Part shown: piece after piece, positions 26,037-34,920 of the stretch
Layout: every line of letters starts with the position of its first letter
Numbering within the stretch: position 1 is the stretch's first letter
Source of the DNA: Oceanobacillus profundus
GTDB lineage: Bacteria > Bacillota > Bacilli > Bacillales > Amphibacillaceae
Assembly (NCBI RefSeq): GCF_003515705.1
Contig: NZ_QWEH01000001.1
Span: 1 to 64,000 of the forward strand
Length of the DNA stretch: 64,000 nucleotides
Reading direction: 5' to 3'
Translations under genes and position numbers: made by a program
The notes under the pieces: generated by a model
The model's input: only the letters and a program-made list of their open reading frames with translations
Databases searched by the model: none
Told to the model about the DNA's origin: nothing

Positions 26037-27124
26037 CGAACAACAATAGATATCATCACCATAATATATACATTCACCACGAACAAGCAGCTTATCAGAA
26101 AAGTTACCACTATCGATGCCTTTTTGTAAATCGATAATAATATTAATCCTACTAATAATAGAGCTAGGAAAAAGAAATAAACGATATCTAGGTTGATCGT
26201 CAAGCCGACGGTGCTGCTGGAATCAATGATGCCGCCATGAAATAACTGGAATAAAGGTGATATTGCATCATCCGTTAAATAATTTCCGTGAGGAGGGGAT
26301 TGCTGGGTGAAAAAAGCTGTCATCGCAAAAATGACAAATAAAACAATACCCTCTAAACGAATCCATGGAATTGGATTAAACGCAGCATCTTTTGACAGGA
26401 AATATTTCACAACCAAGCCGTTTAATAAGGCATAGAAAACGAGTGGAATCAAGAATAGGTGTTTGATTAATAATCCTTGTCCATACGAAACCATCCATGA
26501 ATCTGTATACCCATCGACCATGACATCCATCAGTAGGATCCCGCTAAGTCCTGTAGCAACTAAACAGCCGATAGCGACCTTGGAAAACCAGCTTAAAAAT
26601 GTAAGCCAATTATCATGGTTGGTTGCAAACCAGCCGACAACAAGTACAACACCAACCCAAATGCTGATCGCAGCTAGATGGACAAAGTGGCCGGTAATTC
26701 CCTTGAATGGCTCCATAGCGCCTGCATGGCTTGACCAAGCAATGGTTAACATGAGTCCGAATGTTAATGCCAATACGATAGAAGTAGAAATACGATTTCC
26801 CATAGACCGCATTAATACAATTATGAGTACTAATAAAATAGAACCAATAAGGGTAAAGTTCCACGCGTTTCCAACCGTATAGGTTAGTAAAACGACTTTT
26901 AATGCTTCACCAAACCCTAGCCGTGGGGCGATAAATAAGGTAGTATCAAGAACCGGAATGAAAGCAAAAATCGGTACCATGATGGAGCTGATCAAAAAGT
27001 AATACGGTGCGATTTTTATGTCCGGACGATAGGTGCTTGGAATAAGCAAAAGCAGAAAACCTCCTGCTAAAACCGCAAAGCATACATATAATAGCACCTG
27101 ACTAATCATTACGAGTATGTCCAT
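26033..27124 (-). CDS. copD: CopD-family copper resistance membrane protein
   Basis: 363 residues with about nine membrane spans. Conserved HAGAM (near 130) and GHFVHLAAISIWVG (near 142-155) are the CopD-type His-containing loop segments linked to copper binding. It is directly downstream of copC (3-bp gap), matching the CopC-CopD arrangement and the B. subtilis YcnJ fusion. It probably takes part in copper uptake or handling across the membrane. Confidence 0.88.
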   Translation of the reverse strand: MDILVMISQVLLYVCFAVLAGGFLLLLIPSTYRPDIKIAPYYFLISSIMVPIFAFIPVLDTTLFIAPRLGFGEALKVVLLTYTVGNAWNFTLIGSILLVLIIVLMRSMGNRISTSIVLALTFGLMLTIAWSSHAGAMEPFKGITGHFVHLAAISIWVGVVLVVGWFATNHDNWLTFLSWFSKVAIGCLVATGLSGILLMDVMVDGYTDSWMVSYGQGLLIKHLFLIPLVFYALLNGLVVKYFLSKDAAFNPIPWIRLEGIVLFVIFAMTAFFTQQSPPHGNYLTDDAISPLFQLFHGGIIDSSSTVGLTINLDIVYFFFLALLLVGLILLSIYKKASIVVTFLISCLFVVNVYIMVMISIVVR

Positions 27125-27127
27125 TTA

Positions 27128-27718
27128 CTATCTCTTTCTTTTCATAAATAAGATGTAGCCAACGATTGCAAGAATAGCTAAACCAACAATGACCATAATC
27201 ATGGTGGAAGATGATTCTTCGCCTTCATCTATTTGTTCAGCGGATTCTGTTGCTGAATCATCTTGGGTCGTTTCTGTTTCCGCTTGTTCTTCGGGTTCTT
27301 CATCTTCAACTGTTTCTGTTTCAGCCTGTTCTTCCTCTTCCACAGCTTCAGGAACCTCGGCATCAACGGTAAATGTGAATTCACCTTCTAGTGGGTGACC
27401 ATCTGCACTAATAATACTCCAATTTACTTGATATTCATCATTTGCAAGCGGCTCAGCAACCGTACCTGTTAATGTACCTTCACCGATCTCGATATCTTGT
27501 ACTTCCACAGCTTCACCTGCTGTCGTTGTTACCTCTATAAAACTGCCTTGTTCAATTCCACCATCAAATTCAAGAACAATTTCTTCCAATGGCTCTGTTA
27601 CAACATCGCCATCTGCTGGATTCGATCCTTGAATATGTGAGTGAGCAAACGCGCTAGTAGAAAAGCACGTTACGAGTATGACTACTATTGCCGCGCTGAA
27701 TATTCGTTTCATTAACAT
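27128..27718 (-). CDS. copC: CopC-domain copper-binding protein, membrane anchored
   Basis: 196 residues. A signal peptide ends at AFA-HSH, leaving His as the mature N-terminal residue, as expected for a Cu(II) site. The CopC beta-barrel spans ~26-122 with the second His in ISADGHPLEGEFTF. A very acidic Glu/Thr-rich linker (~125-165) and a C-terminal membrane span (IMVIVGLAILAIVGYILFM) follow. GGGAGG precedes two close ATGs (27718 and 27712). It forms an operon with copD. Confidence 0.92.
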   Translation of the reverse strand: MLMKRIFSAAIVVILVTCFSTSAFAHSHIQGSNPADGDVVTEPLEEIVLEFDGGIEQGSFIEVTTTAGEAVEVQDIEIGEGTLTGTVAEPLANDEYQVNWSIISADGHPLEGEFTFTVDAEVPEAVEEEEQAETETVEDEEPEEQAETETTQDDSATESAEQIDEGEESSSTMIMVIVGLAILAIVGYILFMKRKR

Positions 27719-27905
27719 AATTCCTCCCTTACATGTCTCAGTAACTACTTCTAAAATAGGATGCGAGTTACCTGTGTATATTATAAATCCAATGCTAAAT
27801 CTTGCATAATACCTCGAAGGAGTGATTTTAACGGAAATTTGCTATAAAAGGGTGATTAAATGATAAAATATAGACACATTTTATATTTAGAAATGCGGTG
27901 AAGAT

Positions 27906-28733
27906 ATGAAGTATAACCAAATTAAATGGCTTATTTTATTTTTGCCAACGATTACAATCGCCCTTTGGGAGTATGTTCGGCATGAATTTCTCCTTTCATA
28001 CATTTCCATGGACATGGGGAACTTTCTTTCTCCTATATTAGTCTTTATTGTCACGCTTGTCTTTTTGCGGCATTTATTTTCCATTTTAGAAAAAATGCAA
28101 GAAGAGTTAAGAGCGGCAAGGGCTAAGAAAGCAGCGCTTATCGAGAGGGAGAAGCTCGCAAGGGAGCTACATGACGGCATTGCCCAATCACTATTTCTAT
28201 TGTCCGTTAAAATGAATAAGTTTGGCAGAAAGAATGATCTGGAGCAGGATGCTGATTTTCAAAAAATAAAGCAAACCTTACAGCATGTCCACGAGGATAC
28301 ACGTCAGGCGATTACAAACCTGAAATATGTACCAAATGAGGATACGTTTAGCTGGACAGAAACGATCTACCAGTATGTAACGGAGCTGAAACAACAGCAT
28401 TTTATGGATGTTCAGCTGGAATGGGGAATTCCAGAAGATGCATTGTCATCGAAAGAGAAGGTAGAGCTGTTCGCCTGTGTAAAAGAAGCTGTGATGAATG
28501 TTATTAAACACGCAAAAACAAATGAGGTATGGATTGTAGCAAAGGAAATAGAAAATGGATGGATATGCCAAATTAAGGATCGGGGAATAGGATTCACAAA
28601 CGATACGATTCAAGATAGTACAGGCTATGGACTTCAGATTATTCAAGATAGAACGATAGATATGGAATGGGAATTTTCGATTAATAAAATTGAGAATGAA
28701 ACGATCCTGGAAATAAAAAAGGAGGGAAACTAA
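27906..28733 (+). CDS. Sensor histidine kinase, HisKA_3 (NarL-partner) class
   Basis: 275 residues. Two N-terminal membrane spans (~8-22 and ~40-57) have almost no outside loop. The dimerisation helix carries the phospho-His H89 in ELHDGIAQSLF, and a short HATPase follows (VKEAVMNVIKHA N-box, DRGIGF, GYGLQII). Its small sensor resembles LiaS-like intramembrane sensors. It is divergent from copC-copD with a 190-bp gap and one base from the response regulator. Control of the copper genes is possible but not shown. Confidence 0.9.
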   Translation: MKYNQIKWLILFLPTITIALWEYVRHEFLLSYISMDMGNFLSPILVFIVTLVFLRHLFSILEKMQEELRAARAKKAALIEREKLARELHDGIAQSLFLLSVKMNKFGRKNDLEQDADFQKIKQTLQHVHEDTRQAITNLKYVPNEDTFSWTETIYQYVTELKQQHFMDVQLEWGIPEDALSSKEKVELFACVKEAVMNVIKHAKTNEVWIVAKEIENGWICQIKDRGIGFTNDTIQDSTGYGLQIIQDRTIDMEWEFSINKIENETILEIKKEGN

Positions 28734-29375
28734 ATGCAACCTTTTCGAATCGTAATCGTGGATGATCACGCGCATGCAAGAGAAGCCATCCGGGAAATTT
28801 TAGAGGAGCACGAAGATCTTCTTATTGTAGGAGAAGGGAAGAATGGCGAGGAAGCGATAAAGCTTACGGAAGAATTAATGCCTGACATTATTCTGATGGA
28901 CATTCAAATGCCGGTGATGGATGGGCTAGAGGCGACGAAACGTATCAAGCTTCACTTCCCTTACGTCAAGATTGTGATGATTACCGTTTCGGATGATATC
29001 ACCGATTTGTTTGATGCATTAAAACAAGGAGCACAGGGCTATTTATTAAAAAATATCCAGTCGGAAGCATGGGTCGATCATTTAAGAGCCTTTGCCGTAG
29101 ATGAAGTCCCAATGTCTAAAGAAATAGCCTTTCAAATTCTTAAGGAATTTCCACAAAGTAAAGCAGTTACAAAGGAGAATACGCCTTTATCTACAAGGGA
29201 GTTAGAAGTGCTGCAATTGGTCGCGAAAGGGATGTCCAATCGGGAAATTTCAGATACCCTGTTTATTTCAGAGCATACGGTGAAAAGTCATCTGAAAAAC
29301 ATTTTGAGTAAGCTGCATTTAGATAATCGGGTGCAGCTGACGAGTTATGCGTTTCAGAAAGGGCTGATGGATTAA
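28734..29375 (+). CDS. NarL/LuxR-family response regulator
   Basis: 213 residues. The receiver domain has D10/D11 and phospho-acceptor D56 (IILMDIQMPVMDG). The C-terminal LuxR helix-turn-helix is at ~145-210 (LSTRELEVLQLVAKGMSNREIS). It pairs with the histidine kinase directly upstream. Confidence 0.93.
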   Translation: MQPFRIVIVDDHAHAREAIREILEEHEDLLIVGEGKNGEEAIKLTEELMPDIILMDIQMPVMDGLEATKRIKLHFPYVKIVMITVSDDITDLFDALKQGAQGYLLKNIQSEAWVDHLRAFAVDEVPMSKEIAFQILKEFPQSKAVTKENTPLSTRELEVLQLVAKGMSNREISDTLFISEHTVKSHLKNILSKLHLDNRVQLTSYAFQKGLMD

Positions 29376-29419
29376 TGGGAGATTCCTTCTGTGGGTCTGG
29401 CAATGACTGGACTAATAAG

Positions 29420-29466
29420 CAAGAACGAGCACAATGTCCTTATTCTGGATTTGTGCTCGATTCTTG
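29420..29466. terminator. Hairpin between convergent genes
   Basis: CAAGAACGAGCACAA pairs with TTGTGCTCGATTCTTG. It lies between the response regulator and the CBO0543-type gene. No strong T-run on either side. Confidence 0.5.
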
Positions 29467-29482
29467 AACAAGACAAAGGATT

Positions 29483-30049
29483 TCAATAGCCATCTGATAT
29501 TTTTTTAAAACCATCCATGCTGCTGGACCAATACGCTATCAGAAAAAGGAATAGATAAATAAAAAAGTCATAAATAGTTGACCATCCTTTTGGGTTATAA
29601 AAATCAATCATTTCAAAAAAGTTCATGCCTATGAAAGCTCCAAGAGCACTAAATATAGCTCCTTTTAAAAGGGGATTAGCTTTTGGCTTAATTTGCAGTG
29701 TAAACATAATGGCAACAGGAGCTAAAGAAAAATGGTAGGGGAGAAATAACAATGGGCCTATAGGTGAGAATATCATTGGGTAAGACCAAAGCCCGCTCGA
29801 TAAGGCAATAAGGTCAATCATTAAGGATAAAATGATGGTGATAAATCCCCCCATAAGAAGTCTGCCTGTACTTTGCCTGTTTCTAAATAAAACCCATATA
29901 AACCAAGGAATAATAAATAGTCCAATCCCAAACCACCATTGCCATGTAAACATAAAGGCGTTAATCACTGTTTCGGACATCAATCTATCCGCATCTATTA
30001 GCTGTTCATTGATCCTCTCAACTTGTTTTATACCTTCTTTAAATGTCAT
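29483..30049 (-). CDS. CBO0543-type integral membrane protein
   Basis: 188 residues with about five membrane spans, preceded by a soluble helix. The pattern WQWWFGIGLFIIPWFIWV followed by a conserved LWSYP-x-x-FSPIGPLLFLPYHFSLAP loop is what I associate with the CBO0543 family of Firmicutes spore-former membrane proteins. Function unknown. Monocistronic. Confidence 0.65.
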   Translation of the reverse strand: MTFKEGIKQVERINEQLIDADRLMSETVINAFMFTWQWWFGIGLFIIPWFIWVLFRNRQSTGRLLMGGFITIILSLMIDLIALSSGLWSYPMIFSPIGPLLFLPYHFSLAPVAIMFTLQIKPKANPLLKGAIFSALGAFIGMNFFEMIDFYNPKGWSTIYDFFIYLFLFLIAYWSSSMDGFKKISDGY

Positions 30050-30226
30050 TCATGAACCGCCTCCATTTATACCGAACATTATTGATGTGCTTTATGAGTA
30101 TCTTTTGTAATTTATTTACGTTTTATGTGTATAAAGATTTATAACGGTTTCTATACTTACGCTGATTGATTGTAATTTCAAACGATCCTTTTATACTTTC
30201 CATATCAACAAATAAAGGGTGAAAAC

Positions 30227-30341
30227 GTGACATTTGAAGAATTTTTACCGTGGAGAGAAGATTACTCGCGAAGGTTGGCCAGACACAGAGTTATATGTGA
30301 AATTAGTTGGCGAAAGTGAAGTAGAAAAGGAGAAAAAGAGA
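30227..30341 (+). pseudogene. Possible decayed DUF2829-like fragment
   Basis: AAAGGGTG precedes GTG 30227, whose first codons read MTFEEFLP and then drift into a poor frame. The +1 frame then reads RGEKITREGWPDTELYVKLV, which resembles the 'GKKVxRxGW' start of DUF2829 (the family that includes Tad2-type proteins). I infer a frameshifted remnant. The match is short and the call is weak. Confidence 0.25.
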
Positions 30342-30356
30342 TCTAGCCCTAAATTA

Positions 30357-30388
30357 AAAACCCATGCAGCAATCTGTACATGGGTTTT
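30357..30388. terminator. Terminator of the nucleoside operon (both strands possible)
   Basis: AAAACCCATG pairs with CATGGGTTTT around a 12-base loop, with A and T runs on the two sides. It sits 7 bp beyond the stop of the DcuC-family transporter gene. Confidence 0.75.
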
Positions 30389-30394
30389 GTGCTA

Positions 30395-31816
30395 CTATAA
30401 AAACATTATCATAGACAATATAAACATAAATATTACACCGGATAGGATTGGAACGGAGGTTCTCTTAATAATATTAATTGGATCGACTTTCAGGGTTGCT
30501 GCAATAATTAATACTACAGCAGCGACTGGAGAAACCGATCGAAACAAGTTTCCGGCTAGTCCCATAGGAATACTAACTGCGATTGGATTAATTCCAGCGG
30601 CTTCGGCTAAAGGAACCATCAGTGGTATCATTGCAAAGAATAAAGCAATGCCACTTCCACTTAGTATTACAATTAATGCGGTAAATCCGACCAGAACCAA
30701 TGGTAATACATAATCAAAGCCTTGTCCTTGGATGTTTTCCATTGATGCTTGCAGTGTGTCAATCAGCCCAATAGACTGCAAACCTGCAACAAATACTGAA
30801 GCAGCTACTAAGAGAACCACAACTGAAATCATACTGCCCATACCTGTAAAGAATTTTTCCGTATTGGATAACACATCTTTACTATTTTTATTGCGAATAA
30901 GCTCACAAATGATTGCTAAGATAAATGAGATTAATACTGCAATTTCAACACTAATTGAAACAGATATCTGGGTTGTGAGGTCTAATATAAATGATACCAA
31001 TAAAATAATAATTGGGAATACTGGCAAGATAGCATAGACGGTTTTAAATAATATACTGCCTTCTATTTCCTTGAAATCTTCTAATTTAACCTCTTTAGCA
31101 GATTCTGTAATCTCAGCTTTTTTATCCATTCTCTTTTGCCAGAAGTAGTGAACGATCGCCATGAATAATATGGTTGGCAATGAAACAATGGCATGGTAGC
31201 TAAAAACATATTGTGTAACCGTTAAATCACTAAATGCTGCATATTTCGCTAACTCCTCTGCAATTGCCACATTATCACTTCCAAGTGGAGTAGGAATGAT
31301 TGTTGCAGAAGTAGCTATAACTGCTGCTATACTAAGAGTAGACATGCCTGCATTTTTCATTACCGGATAAAGTGTGGCTAATAATAAGATAGCTAGTGTA
31401 GAAGCACTCGGTATAACCAAGGATAAAACGTTACCTAATAAAAATATAATAGGAACTAGCAGATAGACAGATTTTATTTTGCTAACTGGTTTTGTTAACA
31501 TTTGAACGGTTAAATCGTTAGCTCCGATTGATGACATATAGGCTGTATATCCACCTAGTATTAAAATAATTAGCCCTGCTGAGGACAATGTTGACTTGAA
31601 TTGCTGCACAACAACTTGCAAAGGGTCTAAGAGTGCAGATCCGGTCGGGGTAAAGTCACTAAATACAATCTCGTTACCCATTACGATACTAATTAATAGT
31701 AAAATGATACCCATAAGAAATAAGGGGATTTTAATGTCCATTTTCTTAATAAGCATATAAACAATTACTGCAACCGCTAACAAAGCTGAGCTATACATGA
31801 TAAGGTTGTCCAACAT
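30395..31816 (-). CDS. DcuC-family transporter in a nucleoside/ribose operon
   Basis: 473 residues with about 12 spans and the DcuC/anion-carrier pattern: two similar halves, LVIPSASTLAILLLATLYPVM near 135 and ATSATIIPTPLGSDNVAIAEE near 165-185, matched by GSGIALFFAMIPLM and GLAGNLFRSVSPVAA in half two. The family is known for C4-dicarboxylates. This gene is the last in an operon with a LacI regulator, ribokinase and nucleoside hydrolase, with no dicarboxylate gene nearby. I infer that it imports a nucleoside or ribose-like compound. Confidence 0.85.
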   Translation of the reverse strand: MLDNLIMYSSALLAVAVIVYMLIKKMDIKIPLFLMGIILLLISIVMGNEIVFSDFTPTGSALLDPLQVVVQQFKSTLSSAGLIILILGGYTAYMSSIGANDLTVQMLTKPVSKIKSVYLLVPIIFLLGNVLSLVIPSASTLAILLLATLYPVMKNAGMSTLSIAAVIATSATIIPTPLGSDNVAIAEELAKYAAFSDLTVTQYVFSYHAIVSLPTILFMAIVHYFWQKRMDKKAEITESAKEVKLEDFKEIEGSILFKTVYAILPVFPIIILLVSFILDLTTQISVSISVEIAVLISFILAIICELIRNKNSKDVLSNTEKFFTGMGSMISVVVLLVAASVFVAGLQSIGLIDTLQASMENIQGQGFDYVLPLVLVGFTALIVILSGSGIALFFAMIPLMVPLAEAAGINPIAVSIPMGLAGNLFRSVSPVAAVVLIIAATLKVDPINIIKRTSVPILSGVIFMFILSMIMFL

Positions 31817-31848
31817 CGATGATTCCTCCCTGAAAAATGGATAAATGC

Positions 31849-32769
31849 TTACTTACATTTTCTTAAATTTTCCATTAACCACTTTTTAAACGCAGGTGCA
31901 TTAATATCTACACAAACTTTTACATTGCTTTCTTGCTTCATATAACCTTTTAAATCTACTATTGTAGCTCCTTTTGTCAATCCGCCGTTCAATTCAACAT
32001 CTACGTAGGTATCTACAGTTGTAAATAAATCTGGTTTTAATAGATAGGCTACTGCACAACTATCATACATTTTTAGTCCGCTATTAAAGCTACCGCCTCT
32101 ATATTTTTTGAATAAATGATAAATCATATTACCAGTATCATTCATTCCTTTCAGTACTTCACTATCTTCTGGATAAACCAAGGCTTTCATACCGACATCG
32201 AGTCCAGCCATCACGATTGGTAAGCCGCTTGAAAATACGATTTTCGCTGCTTCGGGATCAGCATAGATGTTAAACTCTGCCATAACAGAAGCGTTTCCGC
32301 GACCTGTCGAACCACCCATTAAGATAATTTCAGCTATGTTTTCTTTAACTTCAGGATAAAGTTTAAAAAGCAGAGCAATATTTGTTAAAGGGCCGATTGG
32401 AAGGAGCGTGATTTTCTCCTTACTACTCATAATTTCTTTATACATAGCATTTACGGCGTGCTCGTCCAATAATAAACTTTCATCAGGTTCTTCAAAGTTG
32501 TAGCCATCCATCCCTGTTTCACCGTGAATATCACTTGCATCAACTGGATCTACGATTAATGGCGTGGAGGCACCTTTGGCAACAGGGATTTCTTTATCAA
32601 AAAACTTTAGAAGTCGTAACATATTATAGGTTACTTTTTCAAGACTCACATTTCCATTAACAGTTGTAATTAAGCGGACATCCAGTTCCTCGCTAAATAA
32701 TGCTATTGCTAATGCCACCGCATCATCAATTCCTGGATCTGTATCAATAATTATAGGTTTTTTATTCAT
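31849..32769 (-). CDS. Inosine-uridine-type nucleoside hydrolase
   Basis: Start ATG 32769 behind GAGGAGG, within the end of the ribokinase gene; the longer frame to 32799 has no site. 306 residues. The calcium-binding and catalytic DTDPGIDDA is at ~8-16, the conserved GPLTNIALL near 126, and the IADPEAA/NIYADPEAA area near 165. The usual His in the C-terminal motif (x-M-H-D-x-C-A) is Tyr here (MYDSCAVAY), a change that may alter base preference. It splits nucleosides into base and ribose, which the ribokinase then phosphorylates. Confidence 0.9.
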   Translation of the reverse strand: MNKKPIIIDTDPGIDDAVALAIALFSEELDVRLITTVNGNVSLEKVTYNMLRLLKFFDKEIPVAKGASTPLIVDPVDASDIHGETGMDGYNFEEPDESLLLDEHAVNAMYKEIMSSKEKITLLPIGPLTNIALLFKLYPEVKENIAEIILMGGSTGRGNASVMAEFNIYADPEAAKIVFSSGLPIVMAGLDVGMKALVYPEDSEVLKGMNDTGNMIYHLFKKYRGGSFNSGLKMYDSCAVAYLLKPDLFTTVDTYVDVELNGGLTKGATIVDLKGYMKQESNVKVCVDINAPAFKKWLMENLRKCK

Positions 32770-33676
32770 ATTCGTTCCTCCTCGTTTTTGCTTTTTCAAT
32801 AAAGGTTATAATTTCCTTCCTATCGGGAATACCACCTTGGGCACCAAATCGTTCTACAGATAAAGCTGCTGCTGCATTAGCAAACAGAATTGATTGATCT
32901 AAATCTCCTGTTCTAGCTAACTCTGTTGCCAGAGCACCGTTAAAAGTATCTCCAGCCCCAGTTGTGTCTTTGACATTTACCTTAAATCCAGGTATAGTTT
33001 TCGGTTCTCCAGACTTTGATATGAATTCAACTCCATGCTCTCCTTTGGTTATAATCATTTTTTCTTTAATTGATTCTGTTAATGGCATTTCAGATAGTGA
33101 TACAGATTCAACTTCATTTGGTGTTAGATACGTTACTTTTTCTAATATGTCTTCTGGTATAAATTGAAACGGTGCAGGATTGAGAATAACAGGTATTTTA
33201 TGTTTATAAGCAAATTCAACAGTATATTGCACAGTTTCCATTGGTATTTCAAGTTGTAATAGAATAATGTCACTAGCTATAATTACGTCTTGAGCTTCAT
33301 CAAGTATTTTGGGATTCACTTTTGAATTAGCACCTGGAGAAACAATAATTCGGTTGTCATTTTCCGAGACTGTTATTGCTGCAACTCCCGTAGAAATGTC
33401 TGGTACAATACTAATCCCTTTTTGGCTAATACCTTCTGATTTGAAATGTTCTAGAAGGGCTTTCCCAAAGGTATCGTTTCCAACTGCACCAATCATCGAT
33501 ACATCTGCCCCTAGTCTAGCGGATGTTACTGCCTGATTCGCCCCTTTTCCACCGGGAAAAGTTTCAAATCTCTCTCCTAATACAGTTTCACCTTTCTTAG
33601 GTATTTTTTTAGTTGTAGTCACTAAATCCATATTAATGCTTCCTATAACGCAAACGCGGGGATGACTGTTCATCAT
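32762..33676 (-). CDS. rbsK: Ribokinase
   Basis: 304 residues of the PfkB family. The N-terminal signature is GSINMDLV with FPGGKGANQAVTSARLG near 41-57, and the C-terminal ATP/anion-hole motif DTTGAGDTFNGALA is near 245 with catalytic Asp. AAGGAG precedes the ATG. It overlaps the nucleoside hydrolase by 8 bp. It converts ribose released by that enzyme into ribose-5-phosphate. Confidence 0.95.
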   Translation of the reverse strand: MMNSHPRVCVIGSINMDLVTTTKKIPKKGETVLGERFETFPGGKGANQAVTSARLGADVSMIGAVGNDTFGKALLEHFKSEGISQKGISIVPDISTGVAAITVSENDNRIIVSPGANSKVNPKILDEAQDVIIASDIILLQLEIPMETVQYTVEFAYKHKIPVILNPAPFQFIPEDILEKVTYLTPNEVESVSLSEMPLTESIKEKMIITKGEHGVEFISKSGEPKTIPGFKVNVKDTTGAGDTFNGALATELARTGDLDQSILFANAAAALSVERFGAQGGIPDRKEIITFIEKAKTRRNEYE

Positions 33677-33688
33677 CTTAGCTCCTTT

Positions 33689-34663
33689 TCATGTTGATTC
33701 TCTAGTAGTTAATTTAACCTTGTGCTCTTCTGATTTAATAACTGTATTAGGATGTTCAATCTTTTGAATAAGTATCTCAGCTGCTCTTTTCCCAATACTA
33801 TAAATCGGTTGTGCCATAGTAGTTAGAGAAGGAGATGTGATGTTTCCCAGCTCTATCCCGTCAAATCCAATAACGGATAACTCATTTGGTATCTTAATCT
33901 TTAACGATTCAGCAGCCTTTAACACACCAACACCCATTAAATCATTTGCTACAAAAATTCCGTCTATTTCAGGATTCCTCTTTAACAAATTCTTTGTTGC
34001 TTCAAAAGCTTCATTCACAGCATAATTTCCTACACATATGAAGTCACTATGGAACCATTCTTCATCCCTAACTTCGTCTAAATAACCTTTAAATCGTTCT
34101 CTGGCATTACTTATATTCTCAGGGCCAGAAACGTGAGCGATTCGTTTGCAGCCTTGATTTTTTAAATATTGAACTGCCTGTCTGGCTCCTTCATAGTTAT
34201 TTACGGTAACAGAAATTAAATCGGGATTGATCTTTCGGTCAAGTGCTATCACTGGGACTTTCATATCTTTAACTTGATTTGTTGTCATCGTACTTGAAAC
34301 TAGAATGATGCCATCAATAGATTTTTGCAAAAGAGCATTAAGGTAAGCTATTTCTTTATCATTCTGATTATCTGTATTACATAAAATAAATGTGTAGCCA
34401 TGCTTATTGGAAATGTCTTCCACAGCTCGAGCTAATTCAGGGAAGAAGGGGTTCATAATGTCAGGAACAAACAAAGCAATCATCTTTGATTTACCTTTGA
34501 AAAGACTGCGGGCAACATCATTTGGACGATAGTTCAATTGCTCAATCGCCTGTCGAACTCTTTGCATGGTGCTTTCATTAACATAACCATTTTTATTTAT
34601 CACTCGAGATACTGTTGCTACTGAAACATTTGCTAATTTAGCAACATCTCTAATAGTTGCCAT
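33689..34663 (-). CDS. LacI-family repressor of the nucleoside/ribose operon
   Basis: Start ATG 34663 (MATIRDVAKLANVSVATVSRV), eight bases after AAAGGAG; upstream in-frame starts would add an unlikely hydrophobic leader. The 324-residue protein has the LacI DNA-binding head and hinge (1-60) and a periplasmic-binding-like ligand domain. It is RbsR-like by context. It is the first gene of the operon, and two identical operators lie upstream, so it is autoregulated. The ligand is probably ribose or a related product. Confidence 0.93.
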   Translation of the reverse strand: MATIRDVAKLANVSVATVSRVINKNGYVNESTMQRVRQAIEQLNYRPNDVARSLFKGKSKMIALFVPDIMNPFFPELARAVEDISNKHGYTFILCNTDNQNDKEIAYLNALLQKSIDGIILVSSTMTTNQVKDMKVPVIALDRKINPDLISVTVNNYEGARQAVQYLKNQGCKRIAHVSGPENISNARERFKGYLDEVRDEEWFHSDFICVGNYAVNEAFEATKNLLKRNPEIDGIFVANDLMGVGVLKAAESLKIKIPNELSVIGFDGIELGNITSPSLTTMAQPIYSIGKRAAEILIQKIEHPNTVIKSEEHKVKLTTREST

Positions 34664-34689
34664 AAGCATACTCCTTTTTAAGTAATATA

Positions 34690-34703
34690 TGTAACGGGTT
34701 ACA
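34690..34703. promoter_or_regulatory. LacI-type operator, proximal
   Basis: The palindromic TGTAACGGGTTACA is the reverse complement of the distal site at 34731-34744. It has the central CG and the WTGNAAnCGnTTnCA-like shape of LacI/RbsR operators. Confidence 0.8.
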
Positions 34704-34730
34704 TGCCGGATAAAAATAAAAAACGGAATG

Positions 34731-34776
34731 TGTAACCCGTTACATAAATAATAAAGCGATTTCATTATAAAGTCAA
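34731..34776 (-). promoter_or_regulatory. Promoter with distal LacI-type operator
   Basis: On the minus strand TTGACT (34776-34771), a 17-bp spacer and TATTAT (34753-34748) form a good sigma-A promoter. The operator TGTAACCCGTTACA (34731-34744) covers the predicted transcription start. Its spacing from the proximal operator is 41 bp, about four helical turns, which would allow a repression loop. Confidence 0.8.
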
Positions 34777-34920
34777 TAGGAAATAAAAGATAATTTCATC
34801 ATTTAATTGCTATAACAATGATTTTCTATATTAGATGTAATCAAAATGCGAGATTAAACAGTATAAAAAAGGTTTTGCAACCAAAACTAAAAAGAAAAGG
34901 AAGGGGAACCTCAGATTGGA

